From assembly GCF_000739635.1 (NCBI RefSeq), contig NZ_BATQ01000125.1, positions 1 to 64,000 of the forward strand: 64,000 bases of DNA, read 5' to 3'. Below, piece by piece: positions 18,044 through 26,378 of the stretch. Position 1 is the stretch's first letter, and each line of letters opens with the position of its first letter. A program made the position numbers and the translations under genes. The notes under the pieces are model-generated. The model was not told where the DNA came from and searched no databases. It saw only the letters and a program-made list of their open reading frames with translations. The DNA is from Verrucomicrobium sp. BvORR034 (GTDB lineage Bacteria; Verrucomicrobiota; Verrucomicrobiia; Verrucomicrobiales; Verrucomicrobiaceae).

Positions 18044-18923
18044 GGATTCGCAACAGTTGTTGAATCAACGCCGGGAGATCCGCCAGGGGAATCTGGTTGG
18101 GCCCATCCGAAAGAGCTTCGGCGGGATTGATGTGGGTTTCAAGGAAAACCCCATCGCAACCCGCAGCCACGGCAGCACGGGCCAGCACCGGTGCCAGCTT
18201 GCCATCACCTCCCGTAGCAGTACCCAGTCCACCGGGTCGCTGAACGGAGTGAGTGGCATCCATCACAACTCTGTAGCCAAGTTCTCTCATCCAGTAAAGC
18301 GACCTCATATCGGCGACGAGGTTCTGATACCCAAAGGTGGTTCCGCGTTCAGTAAACGTAAAATTTTCACAGCCAACCCTTAAGAGCTTGTCCGCCACGT
18401 TCTTTACATCCCATGGGGCCATGAACTGCCCCTTTTTCACGTTCACCGCCCGGCCTGTCCGGCCTGCGGCGAGGATGAGGTCCGTCTGGCGGCTCAGGAA
18501 AGCTGGGATCTGCAGGAAGTCGATCCACTCGGCCGCTTTCGTCGCCTCCTCCGGGCTGTGCACGTCGGTGGTCACCGGCACTCCAAGTTCTTTGCCAATG
18601 GCACCGAGGATGCCACACCCCGCCTCAAGACCCAGTCCGCGATAGCTGTTGCCTGCGCTGCGGTTGGCCTTGTCATAGCTGGCCTTGAAGACCCACTGAA
18701 TGCCCAGGCCATCGGCGATGCCCTTGAGTTTCCGGGCCATGTCCCAGACAAAGGCCTCACTTTCGATCACACAAGGACCAAGGATAAAAACAGGGCGCAC
18801 GCCGTCAAAGCGCACACCTTGGCCAATTTCAACGACGGGGAGGGAGGAAATGAAGTCAGCAGGCAAGGGAAGAAGGGAGCGATAGTGTGAGAACGATTGT
18901 ACGAAGGACCCGGAAAAAGGCAA
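18024..18923 (-). CDS. kdsA: 3-deoxy-8-phosphooctulonate synthase
   Basis: 299 residues at the longest. It condenses arabinose 5-phosphate with phosphoenolpyruvate to Kdo-8-phosphate for lipid A-core synthesis. Clear blocks are VFILGPCVIESE, FKASYDKANRS with SYRGLGLE, PVTTDVHSPEEA, QIPAFLSRQTDL, NVKKGQFMAPWDV, TERGTTFGY and VMDATHSVQRPGG. No ATG lies before the first conserved strand; the longest frame begins with TTG at 18923 and another TTG lies at 18866, so the start is uncertain. It is the first gene of the lpt operon and overlaps the next. Confidence 0.95.
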   Translation of the reverse strand: MPFSGSFVQSFSHYRSLLPLPADFISSLPVVEIGQGVRFDGVRPVFILGPCVIESEAFVWDMARKLKGIADGLGIQWVFKASYDKANRSAGNSYRGLGLEAGCGILGAIGKELGVPVTTDVHSPEEATKAAEWIDFLQIPAFLSRQTDLILAAGRTGRAVNVKKGQFMAPWDVKNVADKLLRVGCENFTFTERGTTFGYQNLVADMRSLYWMRELGYRVVMDATHSVQRPGGLGTATGGDGKLAPVLARAAVAAGCDGVFLETHINPAEALSDGPNQIPLADLPALIQQLLRIHDIARE

Positions 18924-18955
18924 TGAGGCTTTAGCCCCGCCTTGCCACTCCGTCC

Positions 18956-19489
18956 TCAGGAAAACTTGCCCGTTTTAACAAATTCCAAAATGCGGGCAGT
19001 ATCGCCTTTTGCAGCCCATACGACGCGCAGGAAGTCAGCGGGATGCAGGTGATGCCGGCTCAAGAATGCGCGATCACCACCGCAGAAAAACATGGTGTCC
19101 GGATCCATCTCCCCCCGCAGCTTGGCCTCTGCCTTGGCAATGATGCGGGGCAGCCAGGGAATGCCGTCCAATTCCGCCGTCTTGGCCGGGAGTTCTGAGG
19201 GCGGTACCACGTGAGTGCTGGGCTGCCCCTTCTGCTCGATCAGGAAGTAGTCGCGACGGGCAGCAGTAATAAGCAGCGCTGACTCCGGTGTGGGCTCCAG
19301 CCCCTCTGCGGCACAGCAATCCTCCACAAAGTCAAAGAACTCACGGGGCTTGCAGCCGATGGCCTTCAAATTAGCGAGATCCTCCTCGTCGAACCACGCC
19401 TCATAGTCGGTGTTACCCTCTTCGTATTCGTCGCAGCAGCTCACGAACATTTCGCCAAATCGGGCGGCCCACTCGTACGCGTCACTCAT
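18956..19489 (-). CDS. DUF5069-type hypothetical protein
   Basis: 177 residues from the ATG at 19489; a longer frame to 19546 adds a basic, unlikely N terminus. Two parts are visible: an acidic helical region (about 1-80) and a second part with PWLPRIIAKAEAKLRGEMDP, FFCGGDRAFLSRHHLHPADF, resembling DUF5069 (LPRxIxKAxA and a late cysteine/aspartate block). No function is known for that family. It lies 32 bases upstream of kdsA on the same strand, and so may share its transcript. Confidence 0.75.
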   Translation of the reverse strand: MSDAYEWAARFGEMFVSCCDEYEEGNTDYEAWFDEEDLANLKAIGCKPREFFDFVEDCCAAEGLEPTPESALLITAARRDYFLIEQKGQPSTHVVPPSELPAKTAELDGIPWLPRIIAKAEAKLRGEMDPDTMFFCGGDRAFLSRHHLHPADFLRVVWAAKGDTARILEFVKTGKFS

Positions 19490-19605
19490 GTTGGATGGGG
19501 ATCTTTCTGGGGTTTGCAGTTTTGAATGCGGAAACACGTTGCGCATAAGGCGCCTGCGGCATCATAGGGATAACCGCCCGACCGTCAAACGCCCTTCTGC
19601 ACCAC

Positions 19606-21495
19606 ATGAGTTTGTCCGCCCCTCTCACCCACATCCGCCAGCAATGGCAGCGTCTCACCACGCAACATGGACGGGCGGGAGCCGTGCTGCTGCTGGTGTT
19701 GGCAGCTCTGCTGGTGGGCAGTGTGGTGTACACTTTGGAAGCAGAAACCCCATGGGGCAAGACGGTGCAAAAGCGTCTGGCAAAAGGACGCGAGCTGGAC
19801 GTGCCGGAGTACCGCATCATGGGTCTCTGGTGGGCCAGCATCGCCAGCGCCGCGGGAGCTGCCCTGCTGCTCGCCACCTATCGTGCCTGGTTGCCCAAAA
19901 AGACGGACAAGCTGCCTTCTCAAAGCCGCGGTGCGCCAGCATGGTTCTGGGCGGCAGTGCTGGCTATCACGCTGGTGGGCACTTGGGAACGCGCGCCTCG
20001 GCTGCATCACAGCCTCTGGAATGACGAGGAATATTCTCTGCGCGTCTACTCCCACGGGGAATGGGTGCACAAGGACGGTACCACTATTTTCAAACCGGCA
20101 ACCTGGGAGAAGACCCTCTTCGACAACGGACATGGAAACAACCACGTCTTCACCGCCGCCGCCGCACGCGTTTCGCTCCACATCTGGCGGGCCTTCACTG
20201 GGGCCCCTGCGGGAGCGTTCGACGAGGCCGCGCTGCGCATGCCTTCGTTTCTGTCATCGTTGGTGACGATCATCATCGTGGGCTGGTTGGGCTTCCAGAT
20301 GGGCGGCCCCGCGGTGGGCTTGACCGCCGCAGCCATGCTGGCCATCTCCCCCTGGCACATACGTTATTCAGCAGAGTCCAAAGGCTACTCCACCATGCTG
20401 GCCTTCATGACGGTGAATCTGGCCGCAGCTCTGCTGGCCTCCCGGGATGGCCGCCTGCGCTGGTGGCTCATCTTTGCCGTGGCGGAGGCCGGTTACCTGC
20501 TCTGCTTTGCGGGATCTCTGTATGTGGCGGTAGCGGTGAATCTCTTCCTTGCGGCAGAGTTCTTGATCTCCGGACGTCGCCGGGAAATTCTGAAGCTCAT
20601 TGGCTTCAATCTGCTGGGAGCCCTGCCGGTGATCTGGTGGATGGGACCCAGCGTCCCGCAGATCGTGGCGTATCTGAACAACCCCGACTCACCGCGCCTC
20701 GACATGGGCTGGCCCTGGGTGCGGGATTTGCTGTCAGGATGGGCCGTTGGCTGGGGGCACACCAATCCCCTCCCCGAGCTCCACACTGGCTCCAGTTGGG
20801 AGCTGGAGATGGCGCATGCTGGATGGCCCTTCAAGATCCTCATGCTGGGTGTGCTGCCCTTGCTGGCGCTTCTGGGTTTCGTCGCTGCCTGCCGCAAGCC
20901 AGCATCCCAGTATCTCGGAGTGACGGCTGTGACTCTGGCTGCCGCGCTGGCCTATGCTCATACCGCCCTGAAGCACCAGCCCATGTGGGTGTGGTACTTG
21001 ATCTACACCGTGATCCCCATGGTGCTCGTCCTGCCTCTGGGCGTCCAACTTTTGACCCACCGCAAACCTCGACTGGAAGCCGGATTGCTGACGCTCCTCG
21101 TGGGCGCATTTGCGTGGGCCACTTGGGACTCCACCGGCAAGATCCGTGAACACGACCGCCAGCCCATCCGTGAAACCGTGGAGTACGTTCGTTCGCAAGC
21201 CCCCAATGCCCTCACCGGCACCTTCGGCGTGAGCGATCGCCAGGCCGAAAGTTACGACCACGATGTGCAGGTGCTGAAAACCCCCGCTGATCTCGACGCC
21301 CTCATCAAAGACGCCCAGACCCGCTCTCTGCCGCTCTACATCTACCTCTGCGGAGAGTCCGTCACCGGCCCCCGCCACCCAGAGATGTTCCAGCGGGTGA
21401 AGCAATCAGGAGAGTTCGAGATGCTAACCCATCTCCCGGGGACGGAAGAGATGTTTGGGTACCACGTTTATCGGTGGAGAGGAAGTCAGGGGTAG
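19606..21495 (+). CDS. multi-pass membrane glycosyltransferase (GT39/ArnT-like)
   Basis: 629 residues with about 12 hydrophobic segments. A first extracytoplasmic loop carries the acidic LWNDEEYSLR motif (about 139-148), the DE pair typical of GT-C enzymes of the PMT/ArnT superfamily, followed later by AISPWHIRYSAESKGYS. Such enzymes use a polyprenyl-phosphate sugar to glycosylate lipids or proteins on the periplasmic side. The last 130 residues form a soluble domain. It is divergent from the DUF5069 gene. Donor and acceptor are unknown. Confidence 0.85.
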   Translation: MSLSAPLTHIRQQWQRLTTQHGRAGAVLLLVLAALLVGSVVYTLEAETPWGKTVQKRLAKGRELDVPEYRIMGLWWASIASAAGAALLLATYRAWLPKKTDKLPSQSRGAPAWFWAAVLAITLVGTWERAPRLHHSLWNDEEYSLRVYSHGEWVHKDGTTIFKPATWEKTLFDNGHGNNHVFTAAAARVSLHIWRAFTGAPAGAFDEAALRMPSFLSSLVTIIIVGWLGFQMGGPAVGLTAAAMLAISPWHIRYSAESKGYSTMLAFMTVNLAAALLASRDGRLRWWLIFAVAEAGYLLCFAGSLYVAVAVNLFLAAEFLISGRRREILKLIGFNLLGALPVIWWMGPSVPQIVAYLNNPDSPRLDMGWPWVRDLLSGWAVGWGHTNPLPELHTGSSWELEMAHAGWPFKILMLGVLPLLALLGFVAACRKPASQYLGVTAVTLAAALAYAHTALKHQPMWVWYLIYTVIPMVLVLPLGVQLLTHRKPRLEAGLLTLLVGAFAWATWDSTGKIREHDRQPIRETVEYVRSQAPNALTGTFGVSDRQAESYDHDVQVLKTPADLDALIKDAQTRSLPLYIYLCGESVTGPRHPEMFQRVKQSGEFEMLTHLPGTEEMFGYHVYRWRGSQG

Positions 21496-21513
21496 GATGG
21501 TGATGCAGATCAA

Positions 21514-21640
21514 ACCACAGAGACACAGAGGAATGACTTTTTAGACAGAATTTACAAAATTAACAGAATGGGATTGGGGTTCGAGAAACACGCTGCTCAA
21601 AACCTGAACCCTAATTTTGTGAATTCTGTCTGAACCTCAG
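21514..21640. repeat. intergenic palindromic repeat element
   Basis: Contains ACCACAGAGACACAGAG followed by an imperfect inverted repeat: 21541-21563 (ttagacagaatttacaaaat + taa) and 21611-21633, which match when one is reverse-complemented with three differences over 23 bases. A diverged copy lies at 45027-45082 in opposite orientation. It fills the gap between convergent genes and looks like a dispersed non-coding element. Confidence 0.65.
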
Positions 21641-21678
21641 TTTCGTTTCTCCATGCTCGCTGCGCCTCACGGCTTATT

Positions 21679-22554
21679 TCAACGAACTTCCGCCACCTCC
21701 ACCGTCTCCGCGCCTTTCCCCAAGGTCGGCAGGATATCCGCGATGAGCAGTTCCTCGCGCTTGCGGCATCGGAAGATGCTGACACGATCATAACCCGCAT
21801 CCTGCACGGTGCGCAGGGCGTTGACGAAACTTTCCGCCACCCGGCTGGGCTTGTGGGAGTCGGATCCCAGCACCACAGGAATGCCGCGCTCTTGCATGAG
21901 CTTGAGCATGGGCAGACTCGGGTTCATCTCTGAGTAGCTTTTGTGCACGCCGGAGGTGTTGAGCTCCATGGCCACGCCGGTTTTGGCAATGCGATCGAGC
22001 GCCTGCACCGCCTCGTCTTCCCAGTCCTCAAACTTCCAGTCATCAGCATGGTAGTTCTTGATCAGGTCCGGGTGAGCCAGGCTGTCGAACAGGCCCGTCT
22101 CGGCGGAGGCGGCGAGGTTGTCAAAGTAGCTGCGGCGGAACTCGTCTGGGCCCTGCTGCTCGAACCGGGCCCGGTACTCTGGTCCCTGCCAGTGCACGGA
22201 GCCAAGGATGTAGTGAAAGTCCGCCCGCTGGTGCAGCCCCCTCGCCCAGTCTTCAAAGCCCGGGAAATAGTCGCTCTCCAGCCCCAGCCGCACCTCCAGC
22301 TGACCGGCAAACTTTTCACGACACTTCTCCACGAGCCCGACATACTCGTCGAACTGCGAGTCTGCCATGCGGACGCCCGGCCAGAAGCCGCGGGGCATTG
22401 GGCTGTGACAGGTGATGATGATGCCTTTGAGCCCCTGCTCCAGTGCGCGACGGGCGTATTCCTCGGGTTCTCCCCACGCATGTTTGCACAAGGTGGTGTG
22501 CATGTGGGAGTCGAAATAGATCGGAGCGGAACGGGGCATTTTCTCAACTAGCAT
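21679..22554 (-). CDS. PHP-domain phosphatase (histidinol-phosphatase-like)
   Basis: 291 residues from the ATG at 22554; an ATG at 22539 just before the conserved DSHMHTTLCKH is equally possible. The metal ligands of the PHP fold are visible: DSHMHTTLCKH, ITCHSPMP, LGLESDYFP, GSVHWQ, LAHPDL, ELNTSG and LGSDSHKPSRV. The nearest known role is HisJ-type hydrolysis of histidinol phosphate, but PHP phosphatases vary in substrate and no his genes are nearby. It stands alone, 53 bases downstream of the cbpM-like gene and facing the GT39-like gene. Confidence 0.88.
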   Translation of the reverse strand: MLVEKMPRSAPIYFDSHMHTTLCKHAWGEPEEYARRALEQGLKGIIITCHSPMPRGFWPGVRMADSQFDEYVGLVEKCREKFAGQLEVRLGLESDYFPGFEDWARGLHQRADFHYILGSVHWQGPEYRARFEQQGPDEFRRSYFDNLAASAETGLFDSLAHPDLIKNYHADDWKFEDWEDEAVQALDRIAKTGVAMELNTSGVHKSYSEMNPSLPMLKLMQERGIPVVLGSDSHKPSRVAESFVNALRTVQDAGYDRVSIFRCRKREELLIADILPTLGKGAETVEVAEVR

Positions 22555-22607
22555 CAATCACGGTACGCGCAAGGTGGCGTCCCAGATGATGCGGGCGGCA
22601 GCCGGGA

Positions 22608-22919
22608 TCATCGCACCCGCCCGCGGAGGAAGCGCACCTCCTCCCGCAGGGTCTCCAGTTCCTGCTGAAGTTCCTCAATCAGATGGAGTCCTGCCAGATT
22701 GATGCCAAAGGCGGATCGCATGGACTCCATGCGGCGGAGTTTCCGGACCGCCTCATCGTCAAAGGTCCAGCCTCCATGCACCTCCTCACTCAGGGGGGCA
22801 ATAAAGCCGTGCCGACAGTACACTGCGACAAGGTGACGCGAAGTGTGAGTCAACTCCACCACCACTTCCAGAGAATGTACCGTCTGGGTTTCAGAATCAG
22901 CAGGATCAGTCGGATTCAT
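22608..22919 (-). CDS. cbpM: CbpM-like chaperone modulator (MerR-type fold)
   Basis: 103 residues. The N-terminal part forms a MerR-like helix-turn-helix followed by the pattern FIAPLSEEVHGGWTFDDEAVRKLRRM; the C-terminal third (ELQQELETLREEVRFLRG) is a coiled coil. CbpM binds the J-domain of CbpA and restrains its DnaK co-chaperone activity. It lies six bases downstream of cbpA, as in E. coli, supporting the assignment over a free MerR regulator. Confidence 0.88.
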   Translation of the reverse strand: MNPTDPADSETQTVHSLEVVVELTHTSRHLVAVYCRHGFIAPLSEEVHGGWTFDDEAVRKLRRMESMRSAFGINLAGLHLIEELQQELETLREEVRFLRGRVR

Positions 22920-22925
22920 GGTTGC

Positions 22926-23942
22926 TCAGGATCGGGGGTTAAAGTGAGACTCGGACGCGAGCTTCTGCCAGAGTGCGAGTTCTTGATCGCTCAATTGAGT
23001 GGGCACCTGAATGTGGGCGATCACGTAGAGATCGCCTCGCTCGCCCGATTTGCCTTGGGGCAAACCCTGCCCTTTCAGGCGAAGCTGACCATCCTGGGTG
23101 GTTCCAGCGGGGATACGCACCTTGATGCCGCCCTGAAGACCACGCACGACCACCTCCGTGCCCAGCACAGCCTCCCAAGGGGCTAGATCGAGGTCGTAGT
23201 AGAGATCCCCTCCCCGGGCGCGAAAATCAGGATGCGCGGCGTAGCGCACCTTCAGGTACAAATCCCCTGCTCCGCCGCCCCCTGTCCCCTCTCCGCCATG
23301 GCCCGCCACACGAATGCGCTTGCCCTCCGGTGCCCCTGGGGGAATGCGCACCGTGAAGGACTTTGTGTCCTGCTTTCCAGTGCGAGGATCGGTGGTGGCC
23401 AGGGAAATCGGACGCTCCGTTCCATGCAACACCTCATTAAGCGTGACCAGGATGTCCCCCTCCACATCGTGCCCGCGTCGCGGTCGGTTCGCCTGTCGGT
23501 GCATTTCTTCGGCAAACCCTTCCTCATCGCCAAATCCGTGGAACTGGCCGCTGCGACCGCCGCCGCCAAAATACTGCTCAAAGAAGTCACTGAAACCCGT
23601 GCCATCGAAATGGAACTCCTGGGCAGAACCTTGGCCCTGCGCTCCCGTAGCGCTTGCGTAGCGTCGTCCTCCACTCCATTGCGGCGGCGCCTGCCCCTGA
23701 TACTGCTCCGCTTCGCGCCAGTTCGACCCAAGAGTATCGTACTTCTGACGCTTCACGGGATCACCCAGCACCTCATAGGCCTCGTTGATCTCCTTGAACT
23801 TCTCCTCCGCCGCCTTCTTGTCCTCAGCCACATCCGGATGGTGTTTCCGGGCTAGCTTGCGGAAGGCCTTCTTGATGTCTTCCTCCTTGGCGTCCCGGGC
23901 GACACCAAGAGTTGCGTAGTAGTCCTTGAATTCCACAGACAT
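22926..23942 (-). CDS. cbpA: CbpA-type DnaJ co-chaperone
   Basis: 338 residues. The N-terminal J-domain (5-70) has HPD at 35-37, then a Gly/Gln/Ser-rich linker (about 75-150), and a DnaJ C-terminal domain from about 155 without the CxxCxGxG zinc finger, which fits CbpA rather than DnaJ. The end has [12 protein letters not shown]. It recruits and stimulates DnaK. It is coupled to the CbpM-like gene six bases downstream. Confidence 0.95.
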   Translation of the reverse strand: MSVEFKDYYATLGVARDAKEEDIKKAFRKLARKHHPDVAEDKKAAEEKFKEINEAYEVLGDPVKRQKYDTLGSNWREAEQYQGQAPPQWSGGRRYASATGAQGQGSAQEFHFDGTGFSDFFEQYFGGGGRSGQFHGFGDEEGFAEEMHRQANRPRRGHDVEGDILVTLNEVLHGTERPISLATTDPRTGKQDTKSFTVRIPPGAPEGKRIRVAGHGGEGTGGGGAGDLYLKVRYAAHPDFRARGGDLYYDLDLAPWEAVLGTEVVVRGLQGGIKVRIPAGTTQDGQLRLKGQGLPQGKSGERGDLYVIAHIQVPTQLSDQELALWQKLASESHFNPRS

Positions 23943-24145
23943 GATACGGTTGGAAGCACAGGTCTGAAGCTGTCACGGACAAAAAATCTTCGCTTCCCCG
24001 CCCGCCTCGCAACACAATTGTAATTGACCGGTATCCACTGTGAAAGACAATGGCAAAAACCGCTTGGCGTCAACCTTCCCTCATTGCTGGGCCTGCCTCG
24101 AAGACCAACGAGGGAACTCGCACCAAGTATAGCCGCCCGCCTCCG

Positions 24146-24472
24146 ATGAACTCCCCCTCTCTGCAACAATCTGACAACTCCGACCCAACGGCAAAGCTCC
24201 TGGCCCAGAAGGATGCTGTCCTGCTCAGCACCAAGAATTACCTTCGAGCAAAGCTGACGCGCTGGATCATACGCACCGCTATAGGCGCAATCCTGTGCAC
24301 CTTCCTCGCAACCCAGTTCACTTGGGGCAAATGGGTGCTCATCGTCTGGCTCCCCTTGGCCATCTTGTCTTTGACCACCCTCCTCTTGGGCAACCGTAAG
24401 ATGCAACGCATGGCGGCAAAAATCGAAGACACCGTTGCCGCCATTCAATCAAACAACTCGCCGGAACGCTGA
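24146..24472 (+). CDS. small two-helix membrane protein
   Basis: 108 residues from the ATG at 24146; a frame back to 24050 adds 32 basic, disordered residues and is unlikely. Two hydrophobic segments are seen (WIIRTAIGAILCTFLATQF and WVLIVWLPLAILSLTTLLLG) separated by a short loop, then a charged helix. Nothing links it to a known family. It is divergent from cbpA. Confidence 0.6.
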   Translation: MNSPSLQQSDNSDPTAKLLAQKDAVLLSTKNYLRAKLTRWIIRTAIGAILCTFLATQFTWGKWVLIVWLPLAILSLTTLLLGNRKMQRMAAKIEDTVAAIQSNNSPER

Positions 24473-24527
24473 CTGGCGCACCATTGTAAGAAGCGAAACA
24501 CCCCCACCTCTCCTTGTCCTACCCTCC

Positions 24528-25145
24528 ATGAAGCAACTTCTGGCTCTGTGCATGATGGCTGTCGCTGGACTGCCAGCCTCAGCGGCCGAATCCTGGTTTA
24601 CCTGCACGATCGCCGCCGAGAGCGTCACCATTCGCGAGGGAGAGGTGCCCTGGATCAAGGTCAGAATCGGCAACCATCTTGGTAGAGATGTGGTCTTGGT
24701 AGGCAGCCTGGATGGCTCAAGCTATGGGATGCGCTATCCGAAGTGTGGCTTTGAACTCAAGGATCCCGTCGGAAAGCCGCTCAAGCTCTCTCCCGACTCC
24801 CGGTGCGGCAACATGAACGAGCTTCGGGCCGAGGACTTCGTTACGGTGCCCACCGGAAGAGATTTTGATCCGTACGGACCCGGCTTCTTTGGCGCGTGGC
24901 AGATCCATCAGTTTTCCCAGCTTCCGCCGGGAACGTACATCGTCAGATTTTACTATCAGACCTCCACGAAAGGGATGCAACAGTACTTCGGCGACGAACA
25001 GATGTCGGCAGAACCAAAGGTCTCACCGGCGATCCAACAGCTGTACGAAAAGGTACCCGGCCTCAATTTGAGGAGCAATGAACTCAAGATCACCGTCACG
25101 GCCAAAAATTCCGGGTCAGTCCAGCCCGCAACCCGTGCGAAATAA
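24528..25145 (+). CDS. secreted hypothetical protein
   Basis: 205 residues from the ATG at 24528, which starts a signal peptide (MKQLLALCMMAVAGLPASAA). The mature part is a single beta-rich domain with phrases such as VRIGNHLGRDVVLVGSLDGS, and LPPGTYIVRFYYQT, typical of immunoglobulin- or transthyretin-like envelope domains. No catalytic motif is visible. It is convergent with the RAYT gene, 12 bases between stops. Confidence 0.65.
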   Translation: MKQLLALCMMAVAGLPASAAESWFTCTIAAESVTIREGEVPWIKVRIGNHLGRDVVLVGSLDGSSYGMRYPKCGFELKDPVGKPLKLSPDSRCGNMNELRAEDFVTVPTGRDFDPYGPGFFGAWQIHQFSQLPPGTYIVRFYYQTSTKGMQQYFGDEQMSAEPKVSPAIQQLYEKVPGLNLRSNELKITVTAKNSGSVQPATRAK

Positions 25146-25157
25146 GCTCAAAGCACC

Positions 25158-26228
25158 TCATACCACCCCCGTCCGTGGAGCACGGAAGGTGAACAGACCC
25201 GCGAACGCCCCGCCCTTCATGGGCCTCGCCCCCTGCTTTCGTCGGGCATCAAATTGTTCACGACGGGCTTCGAAGAACCCATCCACAAACGTCCTTCGCC
25301 CCAGGGCCACGCCTTCGGTGAAATACGTCACCCGATGCCGCAACGTCTCTGCCAGTGTGAGTGTGCCGCCTTGGGCGTGCACCTGCTCTACGACCTCGCG
25401 CTTGATCCCCTTGCGCAGCACCTGGCTGTCGGAACCGTGACCACCTCGAACCTCCTCCCCTTGACCAAAGAGCCACACCCGATAGCCAGAAAGCACTCGG
25501 TCCGCACTGGGCAGCCGCTGCGCGGCACCAGACAGATTCCGCTCGTGCGCACGATGCTCGTTGGTGATGGTGTAAAGGGCTGACAAAGCCTTGCGCCCAC
25601 CCGCCACCGCCTCGGCATAGCTACACCAGCGGTAGTCCTTGGGATCATCCACGAGTCCCGCGCGCAGCGGGTTGAGATCAATATACGCACTCATGATGGA
25701 GAGAGTGGCCAACTCACCTTCCAACAGCACGCTGGTGAACCGCTCCTCCCAGAGCGTGCCCTTGCGGCTCTCCCGCTTATTGAACCAGAGACTGAAACGC
25801 TGCTTCAGTTCTTTCATGAACTGGCTCACATCCCACATTCGGCCCAGGTACCTCTCTTTGATTTCATCGGCCGCGCCGTTATGCCCTTGGCTGCGAAATG
25901 TCTCCAGCGTCTCTTTGAGCATCCGCACTGCCGGCTTGGAATAGATCAGTGCGGCCTGCTTGAGCAACCAATCATCAGAGAACCCCTCCCCCTCCGGCCG
26001 CTTCCTGACCTCCACCAGGATGTGGAAGTGATTGGACATCACGCAGTAAGACAACACACGCACCTGGCAAAAGCCCTCATAGGCCCGCATGAGCCGGACA
26101 AACTGCTCCTTCTCCTCCGGCCCAAACGCCAACCGCCGCTCCACCACCCTGGAAATACAGTGATAGTAGGCAACCGGAACCATCGGATCGGCAAAGTAGC
26201 GGGGCGAGGCCATGCTCGCCCATCGCAC
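25158..26228 (-). CDS. REP-associated tyrosine transposase (RAYT, IS200-like Y1 HUH family)
   Basis: 356 residues. The HUH metal site is SNHFHILVEV (H67, H69), preceded by YYHCISRVVERR, and the conserved block AYIDLNPLRAGLV carries the presumed nucleophilic tyrosine. RAYTs are domesticated single-copy relatives of IS200/IS605 that nick REP hairpins. The C-terminal 120 residues are longer than the minimal family and unrecognised. Two copies of aaatagcctgtct lie just upstream (26261-26326), and small hairpin repeats occur elsewhere in the window, so its substrates may be among them. Confidence 0.9.
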   Translation of the reverse strand: MRWASMASPRYFADPMVPVAYYHCISRVVERRLAFGPEEKEQFVRLMRAYEGFCQVRVLSYCVMSNHFHILVEVRKRPEGEGFSDDWLLKQAALIYSKPAVRMLKETLETFRSQGHNGAADEIKERYLGRMWDVSQFMKELKQRFSLWFNKRESRKGTLWEERFTSVLLEGELATLSIMSAYIDLNPLRAGLVDDPKDYRWCSYAEAVAGGRKALSALYTITNEHRAHERNLSGAAQRLPSADRVLSGYRVWLFGQGEEVRGGHGSDSQVLRKGIKREVVEQVHAQGGTLTLAETLRHRVTYFTEGVALGRRTFVDGFFEARREQFDARRKQGARPMKGGAFAGLFTFRAPRTGVV

Positions 26229-26260
26229 ACTAGATATTTGTAGTCAATCGATTCCCCTAC

Positions 26261-26326
26261 AAATAGCCTGTCTTTTAGTGAGTGAGAGTAAGAGTGATCG
26301 CCTTGATCCCCATAAATAGCCTGTCT
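26261..26326. repeat. two direct repeats upstream of the RAYT gene
   Basis: The 13-base word aaatagcctgtct occurs at 26261-26273 and again at 26314-26326, 53 bases apart, between the starts/ends of the RAYT and LtaS-like genes. An 11-base part (tagcctgtctt) also appears at 879-889. No hairpin is formed by the word itself. They may be terminal or flanking sequences of a RAYT unit. Confidence 0.5.
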
Positions 26327-26378
26327 AATTGGAGGAGAGATGGCCAAATAGACCGACTCCAGTTTCAGGCCTGCGCAC

